Source: Cranoglanis bouderius (taxonomy: Eukaryota > Chordata > Actinopteri > Siluriformes > Cranoglanididae). From it: 64,000 nt of DNA. Location: NCBI GenBank assembly GCA_023630585.1, contig CM042551.1:4562501-4626500 (forward strand), read 5' to 3'. Below are positions 46,916-59,600 of the stretch, piece by piece (position 1 is the stretch's first letter; every line of letters begins with the position of its first letter). The notes beneath the pieces are model-generated. The model worked only from the letters and a program-made list of their open reading frames with translations, was not told where the DNA came from and searched no databases. The position numbers and the translations under genes were made by a program.

Positions 46916-46928
46916 AAAGTCTGAAAGC
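45460..46928 (+). promoter_or_regulatory. pbx4 upstream and 5' untranslated region (borders unknown)
   Basis: It includes a GC-richer stretch around 45460-45560 and 45955-46080, with short repeats and poly-A/T runs. No TATA box or transcription start can be chosen with confidence. A 41-bp T run (46874-46914) ends 14 bp before the start codon. Confidence 0.35.
46874..46914 (+). repeat. 41-bp T homopolymer just upstream of the pbx4 start codon
   Basis: A pure T run separated from the ATG by GAAAGTCTGAAAGC. If transcribed it would be a long U tract in the 5' UTR; alternatively it is the polypyrimidine tract of an acceptor using one of the two AAAG sites that follow. Confidence 0.95.
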
Positions 46929-47095
46929 ATGGATGATCATCAGACCCGCATGCTGTCGGGACTAACCGGGCTCGGAGGACTCGGTCAGGGCGACCCGAAT
47001 GACCCGGATCCGGTCCGGAAGCAGCAGGACATCGGGGACATCCTGCAGCAGATCATGGCCATCACTGATGAAAGCCTGGATGAGGCCCAAGCCAG
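46929..47095 (+). CDS. pbx4: pbx4 exon 1 (N-terminus of PBC-A domain)
   Basis: Fifty-five complete codons. The ATG is the only one in frame with the PBC-A motif. The Gly/Asp-rich N-terminal 30 residues are species-variable in PBX proteins. The donor is AG|GTATTT. Confidence 0.92.
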
Positions 47096-50000
47096 GTATT
47101 TTGTTTATTTATTCATTCTTTAATTTAAAAAAAAAAAAAAAGACAAGTGATGGCAAAAAATATGAAAATATTGTCTCATTAGCTGAGGTAGGAGCACATT
47201 TGACTGTAATCTGTAACAGCCTGTGAACCACGATGCATTTTATACAACCAGGATTTGACTTAAGGGACATGTTTTTAAATGTGCGGTGAAGAACGCGTGT
47301 GGAATCACTTGTGAAGAAAAGTAGTGAGGTTTTTAAGTTCTTGATTTTCTCCGGCATTTGTTTCCTAAGCGAAGTGAAAACGTTTCTGAAAATACAAATC
47401 CTTATTCTGTGGAATTGGATAAGATAAACAGATAAACGTATTAATCCCAGGTGGCAAATTCCAGAAAGGGTACGGGGACGATATTCGGAAAGCAGGACCC
47501 TTGATTGGGGCTGGGCGATATGACAGAAATATCAGATCACGGTACTCGAGGACATTTCCACGATACCCGATGCATATCGCGATATCTAATTTAGCTGACA
47601 AACTGTCCGCAAAACGGCATTAAAGTAAACAAAAAAATCTGTTAAACTGACTTTGACTATACTTTTCTTTAATGCCTGCAAAGACAAAGAAATTGTTTTT
47701 GTTTTTTTTTAATGTCAAAACAACAGCATCCATTCAGTACCGTTTAATTTGTAATGAATAAGAGCATAAAAAAACGTCACCATACCAACGATATCTCCAA
47801 AAAGTGTATCGCGTAATCGTTTATCGCGATATCGATACCGTATGCATGTATCGCCAAGCCGTACTCCCGATCCTCCGTGTGTTCATACACGCGTGCGATA
47901 AATGTAGTAAAAGTTAAAGCGCAGTTCGTGAAGTTTCCAGAGAAACGGGATGGAAAATCAAATGTACAACGTAAAGAGCTTGTAGGAGGTAAAACCTGCG
48001 TTTTTAAATCAAAGTGTTTAAAAAAAAAAAAATGTGATTAGTAGACCTCAGAGACGTCCGGTTTCCCTGGAAACGTCGTGCACTCGGCTTGAACTTTTAC
48101 CACGTCCAACATCTCGACCTTTCCGGTTCACACCTACGCTGCATAAAACAGATCGTTTTTTTTTGTTTGTTTGTTTGTTTGTTTACATTTAAGATGGTGA
48201 TGATGCAATTCGTTGATTAAATGACTAGCATCAGGTTTTACAAGTGAATAAATCTCGCTTTGAGAACGTAACACAGGGTCTGAAAAGGGTTTAAGTGGCA
48301 CTCGTGCCTTTGGAACGTCTTTGTTTTTTTTCTTTTGGGCAGCGTAAATGAGATCTTACACTTTTTTATAAAGGTGTCCCGTTCGATTATATGACATTGA
48401 TGGTAAAAGGTAATATTTTCAAAAGCAATAAATACACACTCAGGGGTGGGGGTGGGGGGGGGAAGGGTACTAAACTCTACCTTTCCTTTGTACCTTTAAT
48501 ATACGTCTTTCACCTGGAGATGTGGATTATAGTGCACCTTTAAAAACCGATTTAAGCCACATGATTAGTTTTTAGCTTTAAAGATTTTGAGCTTCACTAC
48601 ACACTTATTTTATTTTATTTTTTTTTTCAGTAAAAGATGACAAACTAAAGATGATAAACTAAAGGTACTTTTTTTTTTTCTTCTTCTTCTTCTGAGAGTT
48701 CCCAAGAGGAACGTACTGAAGAACCGTTGAGGGAACCGTTCTCTTTCCGAGAGCGTGCAGCCCGAGGTGCTCGTGATGTCCAGGTTTTATGTGGGGCTGA
48801 AGAGCCAACGTGGCTCTGTGATTAATACTTTACTGATCCCGGGAGAGAGTTCAGTTTTGGAGGGGGAGGAAGAAAAGAAAAAAAAAAAAAAAGGATTTCT
48901 CTGGTTTAAAGACAAAAGGCTTCCTGAACCTTCTGCGCAGTTCTGCTTAACGTTCCGGTAAATGTAAATAAATGCTACGTCGCAGATCTGCTAGTGAATG
49001 AGTTGTGTTTGGTTCTTGTTCAGGTCCAATGGGGGGGGGGGGGGGGGATAGTGTGGAATTGAAATCCCAGATCCCGTAAATATCCCGTAGTCGAAAGTAA
49101 GACTTGAATCATTAAGGTCTGTTTTCGCCTTATTTTCCACATCAGCGCCGCCTCGCTAATGCGTCTCCCATTTCACCCTTTCTGTTTTAATGATGCTGTT
49201 AATGACCTCTCGTACAATTAGTGAGAAATCTGAACACGGGAAAGGAGAAAGGAAAAGTCGTGAGAGCCGTGTGTATTATCCGGAGGGTACTTAACGGTCG
49301 GTGTGGGGTTTTTTTTTCCCCCCCCTGTTTGTTTTATGTGAGTTGAGCAGTGTGAGTCTGGGTGTCAGTGTGAGTGAAGGAGTCTGGTAAAAGTTTTTGT
49401 TGGTTTTGTTTTGTTTTTTTCTCAGGGAAGTGCGATACGACAAAAATATCACATCACGATACTCAGACATTTCTGTTAGACGCGATATCTAGCGTGATAA
49501 CCAGCAGCACGACGACCTCGGAATGAGGCTTCTGTTTACTTCGATGATTCTTCTATTTAAAGGTGCGATAGGTGTTTTTTTTTTTGTGTGTGTGATTTTG
49601 TTTGTTTTTAAATTCCTTGTTTTGTACAAATAACCTGGACGATATGTAGAACGTGATAAAAACAACAGATGAAGTCATCGCCTTAGCATAAGTCTGTCAA
49701 ATCGCTGAGGAAACCAGTCTGGAAAACGGATTTCCAATCCGGAATGCTCGTCTGTGTTTGGATGCGCCTCCTGTCAGTCATTTCATCGACGCTCGACTCT
49801 ACAGGCCACCGTAGGTCCTGGGGGCGGAGCAACAGATCGTTCAAATGTCGAGCCCCCCCCCCTAACTGTTGAGACTCGTCTTACCCAATGCACCTTTCAT
49901 ATCGACAAAAATAAATAATTTAACACGTATTAAGTCTATTTATAGGAATTACAATCAATTACATTGTTTATTATAAATATTATTCTCCTTATTACTTTTA

Positions 50001-53000
50001 ATTACTCATGTTTGTCTATCATTTAAAAGGAATGGAAAACCATTCATCTGTATTAGCATGTATGTAAATTAATTTGTATTAATTTACAAAACGTTAGTAT
50101 TATTTCAATGAAATAAAAAAAAAAAACGTTTTACTCCTTTGAAATGATTTAATATTCGTTATTTAGCAATTATTTAAAAAGGGGGGAGTGTCAAATATAT
50201 ATTCCTTAAAAACATTTCATTTGAATATAAATATTTTATTTAAAACAATTTTAATAAAAAGATATATTTACATTTCATCCTTCTGAACACTTGTCCAGTC
50301 ATTTATTATTAATTATTTAACAGCGTTTAAAAGGAAATATCCATCTATATCTATAATGTTAGGTCAGATTTAATTAGAATTTATAGTTTAAATATTTTAC
50401 AAGTACAAAAGTGTTACCGTTTACCACTTTTTAATTTTTATAAAAAATTCAGAAGTGTGTTGAGCCGTTATTTTTCTCCGTATTGACGCCGTTATATTGT
50501 TATATTGTTATATTGTTATATTTTGCCCTGACTGAGATTTTAATTTGCATTTATTAAACCGACGTGGCTTTTTTTTTTCTTCCCACTTATTACTATAATT
50601 TATACCAGGAAGGTACAGAAGTCCAGTTTAAAGAAATGATATGATATAAAAGCCAGTAGACCTAAATAAGTTAAAAGTACTACTACTACTACTACACTCC
50701 TTAACAGCTGAGAGCTCAGTGCTGTGTGTACTTCACCTGTTATAAAGTGTTATACCTGCGTCGGTGCTGAGCCGTAACCACGCCACTAACGCTAACGACG
50801 CTACCAAGAGTCCTCGCTTCATAGGAATATCCGACCCGACGTCGTCGCACAGTGAACATCCATCTGTTGCGCATTAGTCACATGCAGAGGAGTTTTAATG
50901 GAGCAGTTCGGCTCTGCACAAGTTTTCCCAGCGGGCCGAGAAACGCAGCGGAGCTCCGGCTTCGGTCACGCTACACGGGTTTAATCTGCTGTAATGACCG
51001 TTACTTAACCTCCCGTTTCACTTCGCTCTCCTCCTTCAGGGTCTCGACGCACGGGTAACCGTAAAGTGCGTTTTTATACCGGGAGCGGCGCACGTTCCTG
51101 CGACGTGCACGTGTGCGCGGATGAACGAACGCGATTAATCTGCTCCCTCATTAGCATAGATAATCACGGAGTCTTAATTAAGTCATCGCCGTCATGCTGG
51201 GAGCGAGATTTCAGAACGATGTTTGTCAGAACCGCCGCGCTACTCGGGCAGGGTTCGAGTTCTTGCCCAGTCAGTGTCGATTCATTGTCTATGACGGTAG
51301 AAAAAGAAAAAAGAAAAAAAAAATCACACGTTCTAATAGGTTGTCGTTTCCATAGTAACAACTTGCGCAGGGACTAAAAAAAAAAGTTGTTGTTGTTTAA
51401 CAAAGAATCAACATATCATCGATTTGTCTTTTGGAAGGAGTCTCCAGTGTCAGCGCGTTGTAACAGTAGCTGTTGTGTTTTTTTTTTCCCTCTGCGGTTT
51501 CTTGGTAACATGACAAGCTGCGTTTTGTTTTTTTGCGTCTTAAAAATTGATTAAAAATCATGTGAATTAACTTCTAAAGAGAAAAAAGGGTGGCTGTTAT
51601 GGGATAGCTGCTGTAACGCAAGTGATAACAGGCACTTTACGATGTCAAATGTAGTTATAAGTGGATAAAAAAAGCATGACATTCTGTAATGAATATGAAA
51701 TGTGAAATCATAATCGTTGGCAAACGGCGGTGGTATAAGAGGAATAAAACACTCCAGGACATGCTGTTCTAGGAAGTGAATCAACTTCAGAGTGCTAGCA
51801 GTGACTCCGCTTCATCACAGCGCACCGGCGTTGATTAATTTCCTTGGTTGTGACCATGGGTTTAAAAGTTTTAGCCCTGTCATGTCGTCTGTCTCGTACT
51901 GAGAGCAAGATATCCAGACTGATATTTGTCAGTTACGCTACATCGTGTTGGCAGAATACCATTTGTATTATGTAGTTATATGGCAGTAGTGATATCAGTA
52001 TAAATATAAGAAAAGCCCAGAGTAATGCGGGAGGTTTTGTGAGGCGTCGGAGGTTTTGGCTGCATTTGTTTTTCGCGAAGTATTTCCGTCTGTTTTCGCG
52101 GCCCGTCCGAGCGCGTGCGTCGGTTAAGGTTCTCGACTTCAGCGCGTAAATGCTGTAATGAACAAATTACATAATGTGCAGATTAAAAATCATTGCGGGT
52201 TTGTTCATTGTAAAAGTTTTGGCGCCCGCAACCACCCCTTCATTGGTCACTGAGACCGGTGAACACTTTCAGACTGATGTTTACGTATATGCAGGCAAGT
52301 GCTGTAAAAGTTTTGGCACCCAGACCCTTCTCTCTCTCTCTCAATTTATTTATTTAAGCCCCTGGGTCACCCATGTACGATTGTTTGTGGGGGTGGGGGG
52401 GTGTCTTTGGTGAATCAATGGTACAGAAATCTCAGACACCATCCAAAACAATACAGTCCAGTATTGTACTAACATTAACCTACGCTTTTGGATACGTGTG
52501 TATAGTATAGGGATATCGGGATTGACTGGGCGGCCTGGTGTGACGGATCGGGACCGGATTTGACGTTCACATCTGACGTGAGCTGATGCAGCATCGCGGC
52601 CCGTGACGTTTTGCGTAACTTGGCAGCGACGGATTTGGCTCGGTCACTGTAAGGATGACCGTATCACGTGTGTCTGTTGTAGTGAAAATGGAAGGGGGGG
52701 AAAAAAAGCGATTTGGGCACGCCTAACGATTTCGCTCAATAGTACGCAATTTTTGGATCACCATTAATTTGACACACTCTTTAGTACATACACGGATGTA
52801 GCCTCAAGCTCCCCACCCCCCCCCCCACCTCCCCCCCCCCACCCCTCACGATGCTCTTTTTCTTTCTTTTTTTTTTTTTAATTCATTGAAGGATCACGGC
52901 TGCTCTGCTATGCGTCATTAGCTCGCGATCTCCCCCCTCCTCTTCCTCTTCACCAAACCGTTTGACCACCTGGTTCTCTTAATTAATTCGCTTCTTTTTT

Positions 53001-56000
53001 TCCGACCCCCCGACCCCCCGCCCCCCCCCCTCCCTTCCTCCTCGTCCCTCCCTCCCTGGTGTTCATCCTTTTCATTGTGTGCGGCGTGCAATCAATTCTC
53101 CTATAATGTGTGCACGAGAGCAGCTGGTCGCAAAATCGAGTTTCTATTAATGAGATGGAGGGAGGACGGCGCTCGGACGGGGATGTCGCCTTCTGCGGTG
53201 TTAGAGGGGTCTCTTAGAAACGTGGAGCCGCTTCCTGTTTAGATGGTCATCGCCGCGCGCGTGCGTGCGTACGTTACGTACCGTTTCGTACACGGTTCAG
53301 AATATCTTCACTTACACTTGTTAGACGTCGGTTAGGTTTCCGGGGAACCAAAAACATGAGACGGATAAGCTTTCACTCGTGCGGCGCGCGAGCTGAAGAA
53401 TGAATAGGTGTAGAAGTGACGTGAGGACTTGTGACTGGCGGATAGCTTCATCGCTCACAGCTAGGCCGATTCGACGATACGATAATGTCAGTATCGGGGG
53501 GGGGGGGGGGGAAATTATACCATGATGCGCTCGACTATCCGAGATATCATTGGTATCGTGTGATCAGACTCGTTCCTCAGTGTTTACGGTTTTCATGCCG
53601 TGTTGGCTGGATGATACTGCGTATCGTGTATCGTACAACCGTTTTCGGGTATCGTGGTATGATATTTGTGTCACATCACCCAGCCGTAATCTCAGGACTC
53701 CCAGAAAGCTGCGAGGGTTCTCTGAACCCCCGTCAGTGGAGGTACCTGATTTTCTGGTGTGACCGGACTCCACATTTTTCACGAGTCAGTCTTTCAAAGA
53801 ACGTTTGCAGAATGGAAAGCATGCGAATTAGCGCGCGGCTCGGCTCAGATACGACGTACCTTTCCCCCGGCTACCGCGTTATTGCGTTCAGAGCAAAGAA
53901 TGTCATTCCGAAACGAACAAAGGCCGCGTTGTCTATAAGCGAGTCGCATCACGCCTGTGATGTTTTGCATAACCCGCTGCCAGAGACTCGGTTACTAAGA
54001 GGATGTCTGTATTGGATTAGTATCGGGTATCGGCCCCGCACTCACAGTTCTGCTGTTGGCATTGTGTTGTATTTCGTGTTTAAAAATAGGATCAGTGATT
54101 TGAAAACACGCCTCGGATACGGCTCTAACAAGCCTCCCTTTGTGTTCGTACGTTGTCATCCGAGTGGTTTAATGAACTGTTGCGTCATCCATAATGCATC
54201 GCGCGCGTCCATCATTTTTAATTTAGAAGTGTCACTTGGAGCTCTGTGTTACATGCTTTTTTTCTCTTTTCGTTTTTTTTTTTTTATGGGCTGGTGGGTT
54301 TTTGTCACGCGCAGAATATTTTAAGTTTAAAATGAAATGAATTCTAATTAAAACCTCTTCTGACACGCAACACACACACACGTCAATATTTATAATTAAC
54401 ACGTGATCTTCAGTGGGATGCGAGATTCGTTTTCAGACTTCTTTCGTTGAGATCGGTTCTTCTCTCTCTCTCTTCTTTCTTTCTTTGGTTAACCGTTTCC
54501 GAGATTACCCACGATGCCGTTCGAGTGCCTGCCGATAGTGGTGCTACTGGAAATGTATCTCTACCTAAAAGAGAGAAAGCAGTGCAGCGTCGCTTTAAGC
54601 TTTTTGCCTGTTTTCCAGCTCTTCAGCTTTTGATGAGAATATCGCTGTCAGTGTGTAGCTTGCTACATGCATTGCATTCTGGGACTCGGAGTCCAGATGT
54701 TTGCTCTGCGTCTCCGTTAGAGTTCGACCGATTGTTCGGCAAAAAGCCAAACCGATTTTTTTTTTCCCCCCCCGGTTGCGTCCATTGTGGGTCCGCTGTC
54801 ATTATACAGCACGAGAGCGGCCTCTAGAGGCGAAACAGACACCATCACTGACTAATTTTCTTGTGTTATTTGAAGTGGTTTTTTTCTTTTCTCATTTTGG
54901 ATGTTTATTTGTGTTACTTTTTGGTTCAGTTTGGATGTATATCTTTTATTTACTTTGATATTTCTTAATAGTTAATATATGTTAATATTTATTTCATTTA
55001 AAAAAAGTACAGTACATTCTCATGGTGCAGTCAGTACTGTTTATTTCTGTAATAAAGTCCAGCAGTATTTTGCTTTGAGTGTTATGTTTTCATTCAGTAT
55101 CAATTTTATTTTATTTATTTATTTATCATCTTTTAAAATCGGTCTATTTGATCAGTTATCGGCAGGTACCGCACAACCTGGTTACGGGTATCTGTAAAAT
55201 CCACTATCGGTCTTTTCTCCTCTACTCATCAGTGTGATGTTGTACGTCGCTGGAAAATGGTGAGTGAGAAAAGAGGACTTGCACCAGAATCGCTAAACAT
55301 AGCACAGATATTTCAATATCGACATATTTAACATACTTTCTTTCAGCGTACTCATAAACATATTAACAAGTCGTGCTCCTGATCTCGCTGGGGCTTTCTG
55401 CGAAGCTGCTTTGTGCGTCGGCGGTGTTTCTATACATTAGGAATGACCTAATAAGCAAATCCGAGCTGTCTGATCTCCTCTCGCCGGGGTAATAAAGAGA
55501 AGCACGCGTCAGCTCGGAGCACTCTCACACACACACACACACACACACAAAAAAAAATCGACACTGACGACGGTTTAGAGGGAAAAACGTCTTGGTGCAG
55601 GTCAGAACCTGTCGATAACGCCTGCAGACAAACCAGGATTGGGGTGGGGGCGGGGCGGGGCAGCCACAAACAAGCCAGCTAATTTCCTTTTTGTAATCAA
55701 TGTAGCTATTTATAGTCAAATCGCTTCATAACATCACAGAATGTATAGCGTCGGAGTATAAATATTTCAGTGTCAAGGCATTTCTGCGGTACGTATCGCG
55801 ATATACAGGTTTCCTAACAAACTGGTAGCATCACGTTTCAATAATAAAGCCTTAAAAAAAAACGAATTTATGGTTTGATAAACGAATACAGCATTTTAGA
55901 AATGATTAGAAACAGTAGTTCGATTCGAGCAACCGAATCAGCGGCCTGTTATCTAGAAGGTCCGTATGATTCCTGCGATATCTCAGAAAAGTGTATCGTG

Positions 56001-56435
56001 ACATGATTTATCGCGATACCGATATTGTCTCGTCGTATCGCCCAGCCCCCCGGGGAACACACCGAGTTAGCAGACATGATGACTCTCGCGTCGAGCCCAA
56101 ACTCGTGGCTGTGTAATGTGATTAAATATTAATTAAGCTCCATTATGCATCAGAAGGCAATAAAATGAGCCGAAATCATCACCACGATGATGTATAAAGA
56201 GATGCCGATTACTGACGAGGGTTCACTCTGATTTCAGTCTGATTAAAACACTTAAAGGGATTTTTATAGTGTTTTAAATGACTGACGTGATCAAGCTTGT
56301 AACGTGGAGGCGTAAAATCTACCGCGTGAGAGATTTAACGTGCGCCGACTAGATTTATTTTATTTATAACAGCGAAGATTGGAATCATGTTTTGCACACG
56401 GCGTGTGCTCCATTTTAGTTTTCAAGCTGCGTCCG

Positions 56436-56483
<48 letters not shown>

Positions 56484-56554
56484 TCTCTCCCCCTCTCCCC
56501 GTCACTCCTGCTGATGGATTCAGCTGAAAACACTGAACTTATTCCTCAGTATTT

Positions 56555-56625
<71 letters not shown>

Positions 56626-59600
56626 ACAAAGAGGAGATGTAGCCAAGGTGTTAAAACGCACACTAACTACTTACTATCGTGCACGATTCAGGATTATTAG
56701 CAAAACTCCCGAGCTGCTAGACGGCGAGTTGGTCTGTTCACTGGGGTTTTACGAGTGAAGCGAAAGAAACTGGCTCGGGTTTACACGAGACGTAACTCAC
56801 TTGGAATGTCCCGTTGTTGATATAAGCCGGGGGGATTTAGCAAAGTTGTGCACCAGCTCTGCTCTTTTTGTTTTTTTTTTTTTTTTTTTCCTTTTCCTTT
56901 TTCAAAAAGAAGACGACTCGTCTTGTGCGATTGTGACACCGTTTAACACATACGAGCTGATTCAAAGTCTCAGATAGCGTGTACTTAGGAAACTTCATTT
57001 ATTTAAGAGGCATGTTAACGAGGTGATTTTCCTGCTGAGTGACATTTAACCGCGTAGGTATTTCTATTGAAGCTTCAACGCTGTCTTTTTTTTTTTTCTT
57101 TTTTAACCACTAAACCTAATTCTCGTTACGATCCACGTGAATTGGAAAGGGTTTTATTTTATCATGGTTTTGCATCAAGTCCGTTTTGTGTGTTCGCTGT
57201 AGAACCGAAAACCAGCGCGTAAAACTCCGTTCGTTCATTCATTGGTCAGAAATACGACAAAACCCGGCAAGAAATCCTAAAAAATCACCCGAACACAGAG
57301 AACGCTGAGACGCGCTCGATATTAGGAAGAAACATTATTGTAGAAATGTCTCTACTTGTTCGTCTCATCCAGTCCGTACAGGGTTTTTTTTTTTTTTTTT
57401 TTGTGATCGTTGCGCCCAAAAATGCTTGGTTTTGCTGCGGCTTTTCTCAAAATTTGCGATGCGACTTGCGGAGTTCTTTGTGCGCTTTTTTTTTTTTTTC
57501 CTCCCCTCTCCTTGAATTGGCGAAATCGCAATCGCACGGAATAGTCCTTCATGGTCTTTCACGGTGATGTTTGTTGGTAAATGAGAACTCTTAGCTGTAC
57601 TCATGTTCCACGCGCGTGAATCGAAGAGGGCGTTGGCTGAACGCGCGTTGTGATGACGTCACATGGCACGTCTCGGCCCAAACCTGTGGAAAATCTGCGA
57701 CGCTTTCGAAACATTGCAAGCGCCTCCGGATCTTGCGGAGTTTCCTTGATTTTGCGTTGATTTCCGAGATCGCGAAATCACAGAATCCTGTAGGGACTGA
57801 TTATCATCACATTTCCACAGATCTAATGTATTTACTAGCCCATGTACAGCATTTAAAATCATTTAATAAAGGTAAGAAGTGCGACTGTGTTTACTGTTTA
57901 TACTCTGAGCGGCCATGTTGATTTGACGCCACTTGCTGAACTCGGGGTTAAGGAGACCATCCCAGGTTCCCAAATATGAGTTATGAGTCGAACGCCAATA
58001 CTCGCAGTCAGTTTTCACAGCTCACATCTTCAGGAAAATCGTCCACACGGCATGATCGGTTCACTTCCTGTATATGGACTCACTGCGCTAGAGTTCATTC
58101 TGTTTTTTGGGGTTTTTTTTTTGTTTTTTTCATTTGTTCTGCAAATTTCAGCGCATTTCTAAAAACCATCCCGTCTCTAAATTTGGTTCTGAGATGATCT
58201 GAGATCGGTTTCACCGGTGCGATAAGTCCGAGTCACGCAGGAAACACGAATGTAAGAGACGCATAAGATGCACGGAGAGGAGGTCCGCCATCTTTTCGGC
58301 TCTCCGGACATTTCGCTCGGTGCCGCACTGCGGGTTTCGGCGTCAGGGTCTCGGGTCGGGTCTGGGGTCAAGTCGGGATGTAACCGGGGAGGCGGGAGGC
58401 GATGCCAGTGATGGCGCTCTCCGCTGGCTGCCCTCAACCTTTCCCCCTGTGCCGTGTGTCCAGATGCTGGCCAGAGGAGGGACGAGGCGACCCCACACAG
58501 GCAGGGGGAGCCGGGGGGAGCGCGGCAGGGGGGGAATGCACCCTGCCGCTCGACTTCCAACACAGGTCAGTACAGGACTGCATGAGAAACCTCCCCCCTG
58601 CACCTCCCCTTCCTACCCTCCTCCTCCTCCTCCTCCTCATCATACCTCCCTCTCACTCGGGGAAAGAAAACCAGGACACGCTTGGAGTTAGTCCTGGATT
58701 TATAACTATAAATATATATATATAAATATATATACACACACATAGATGTTTAATATTGCATAGAAATATGAGTAGATAGAAGAAGTCTTATACGTTACAT
58801 TATTTCTCAGATTTTAGACCTCTGCATTGTTTTATCTTCTATAATCATTCATCTGCAGGAAAGGTTTTAGATTAACGTCAGTATTAGCCGTAACCATTTT
58901 TATTTTAGACTACTTTTATTTCAGATATGTCACATCCCATATCTGGTATATAACCCTGAAAATGCGATTTAAATAATCTTCTCCGTAATGCCTACAGACT
59001 TGAACGAGTCTTTTTTTTTTTCCTCCTTCCATCCCATCCGTGTTTCATCCTGTTGCTGTATTAAACACTGAATGCATCACCTACTTCTTCTCAACAGCGA
59101 ATGTGCCGGGTTTTAAAAAAAAAAAAAAAACGAGAACGCTAATTAGCGTGAGTTATTTCAGGCAGCGCGTGATGCACTGCGGGCTAATCTAAGTGCGAGG
59201 TGTCAAAGGTTATTAGGTTATTCGCATGCCTCAACCCTTAGGCCTGGTTATTTCCAGAAAGCAATCTGTGTGATGTATTTATACGCAGTGTAGATCATTT
59301 CCTTTTAAAGAGGAAGAATTGGTTTAGCCGTCGTTCGGGACCGCCGTACAGATAAGTGAGCGGTCGTCGTGTCACTTTGCAGTCTGTTGTGGTTTAGTTC
59401 ATCGTGTTAAGCGAAGCGGATGTCTTGTGAGACCGGAGACGGCCGCGAGCTTCGGTACCGCGTGGAAAATACAGACGTTTGCATTTACATAGACATTAAC
59501 TCCGAGTGCAGTGCGTAGATCTCGGCTGGTAAACACGTCTCCGCCTTTTTAACCGACGGGTGTTGTTAAAGAACCATTGTTATTGTTTTTTTTTTAATGC

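Noticed and set aside
53485..54324. 279-codon open frame in pbx4 intron 1
   Set aside because: It starts within a G run and repeat fragment, crosses TATCGG-rich repeat sequence, and shows no domain, signal or splice context; most likely chance.
58320..58725. Several overlapping open frames on both strands in the GC-rich block
   Set aside because: High GC reduces stop codons in all frames; only the frame that matches the pbx4 exon 2 phase is kept, as a hypothesis, under findings.
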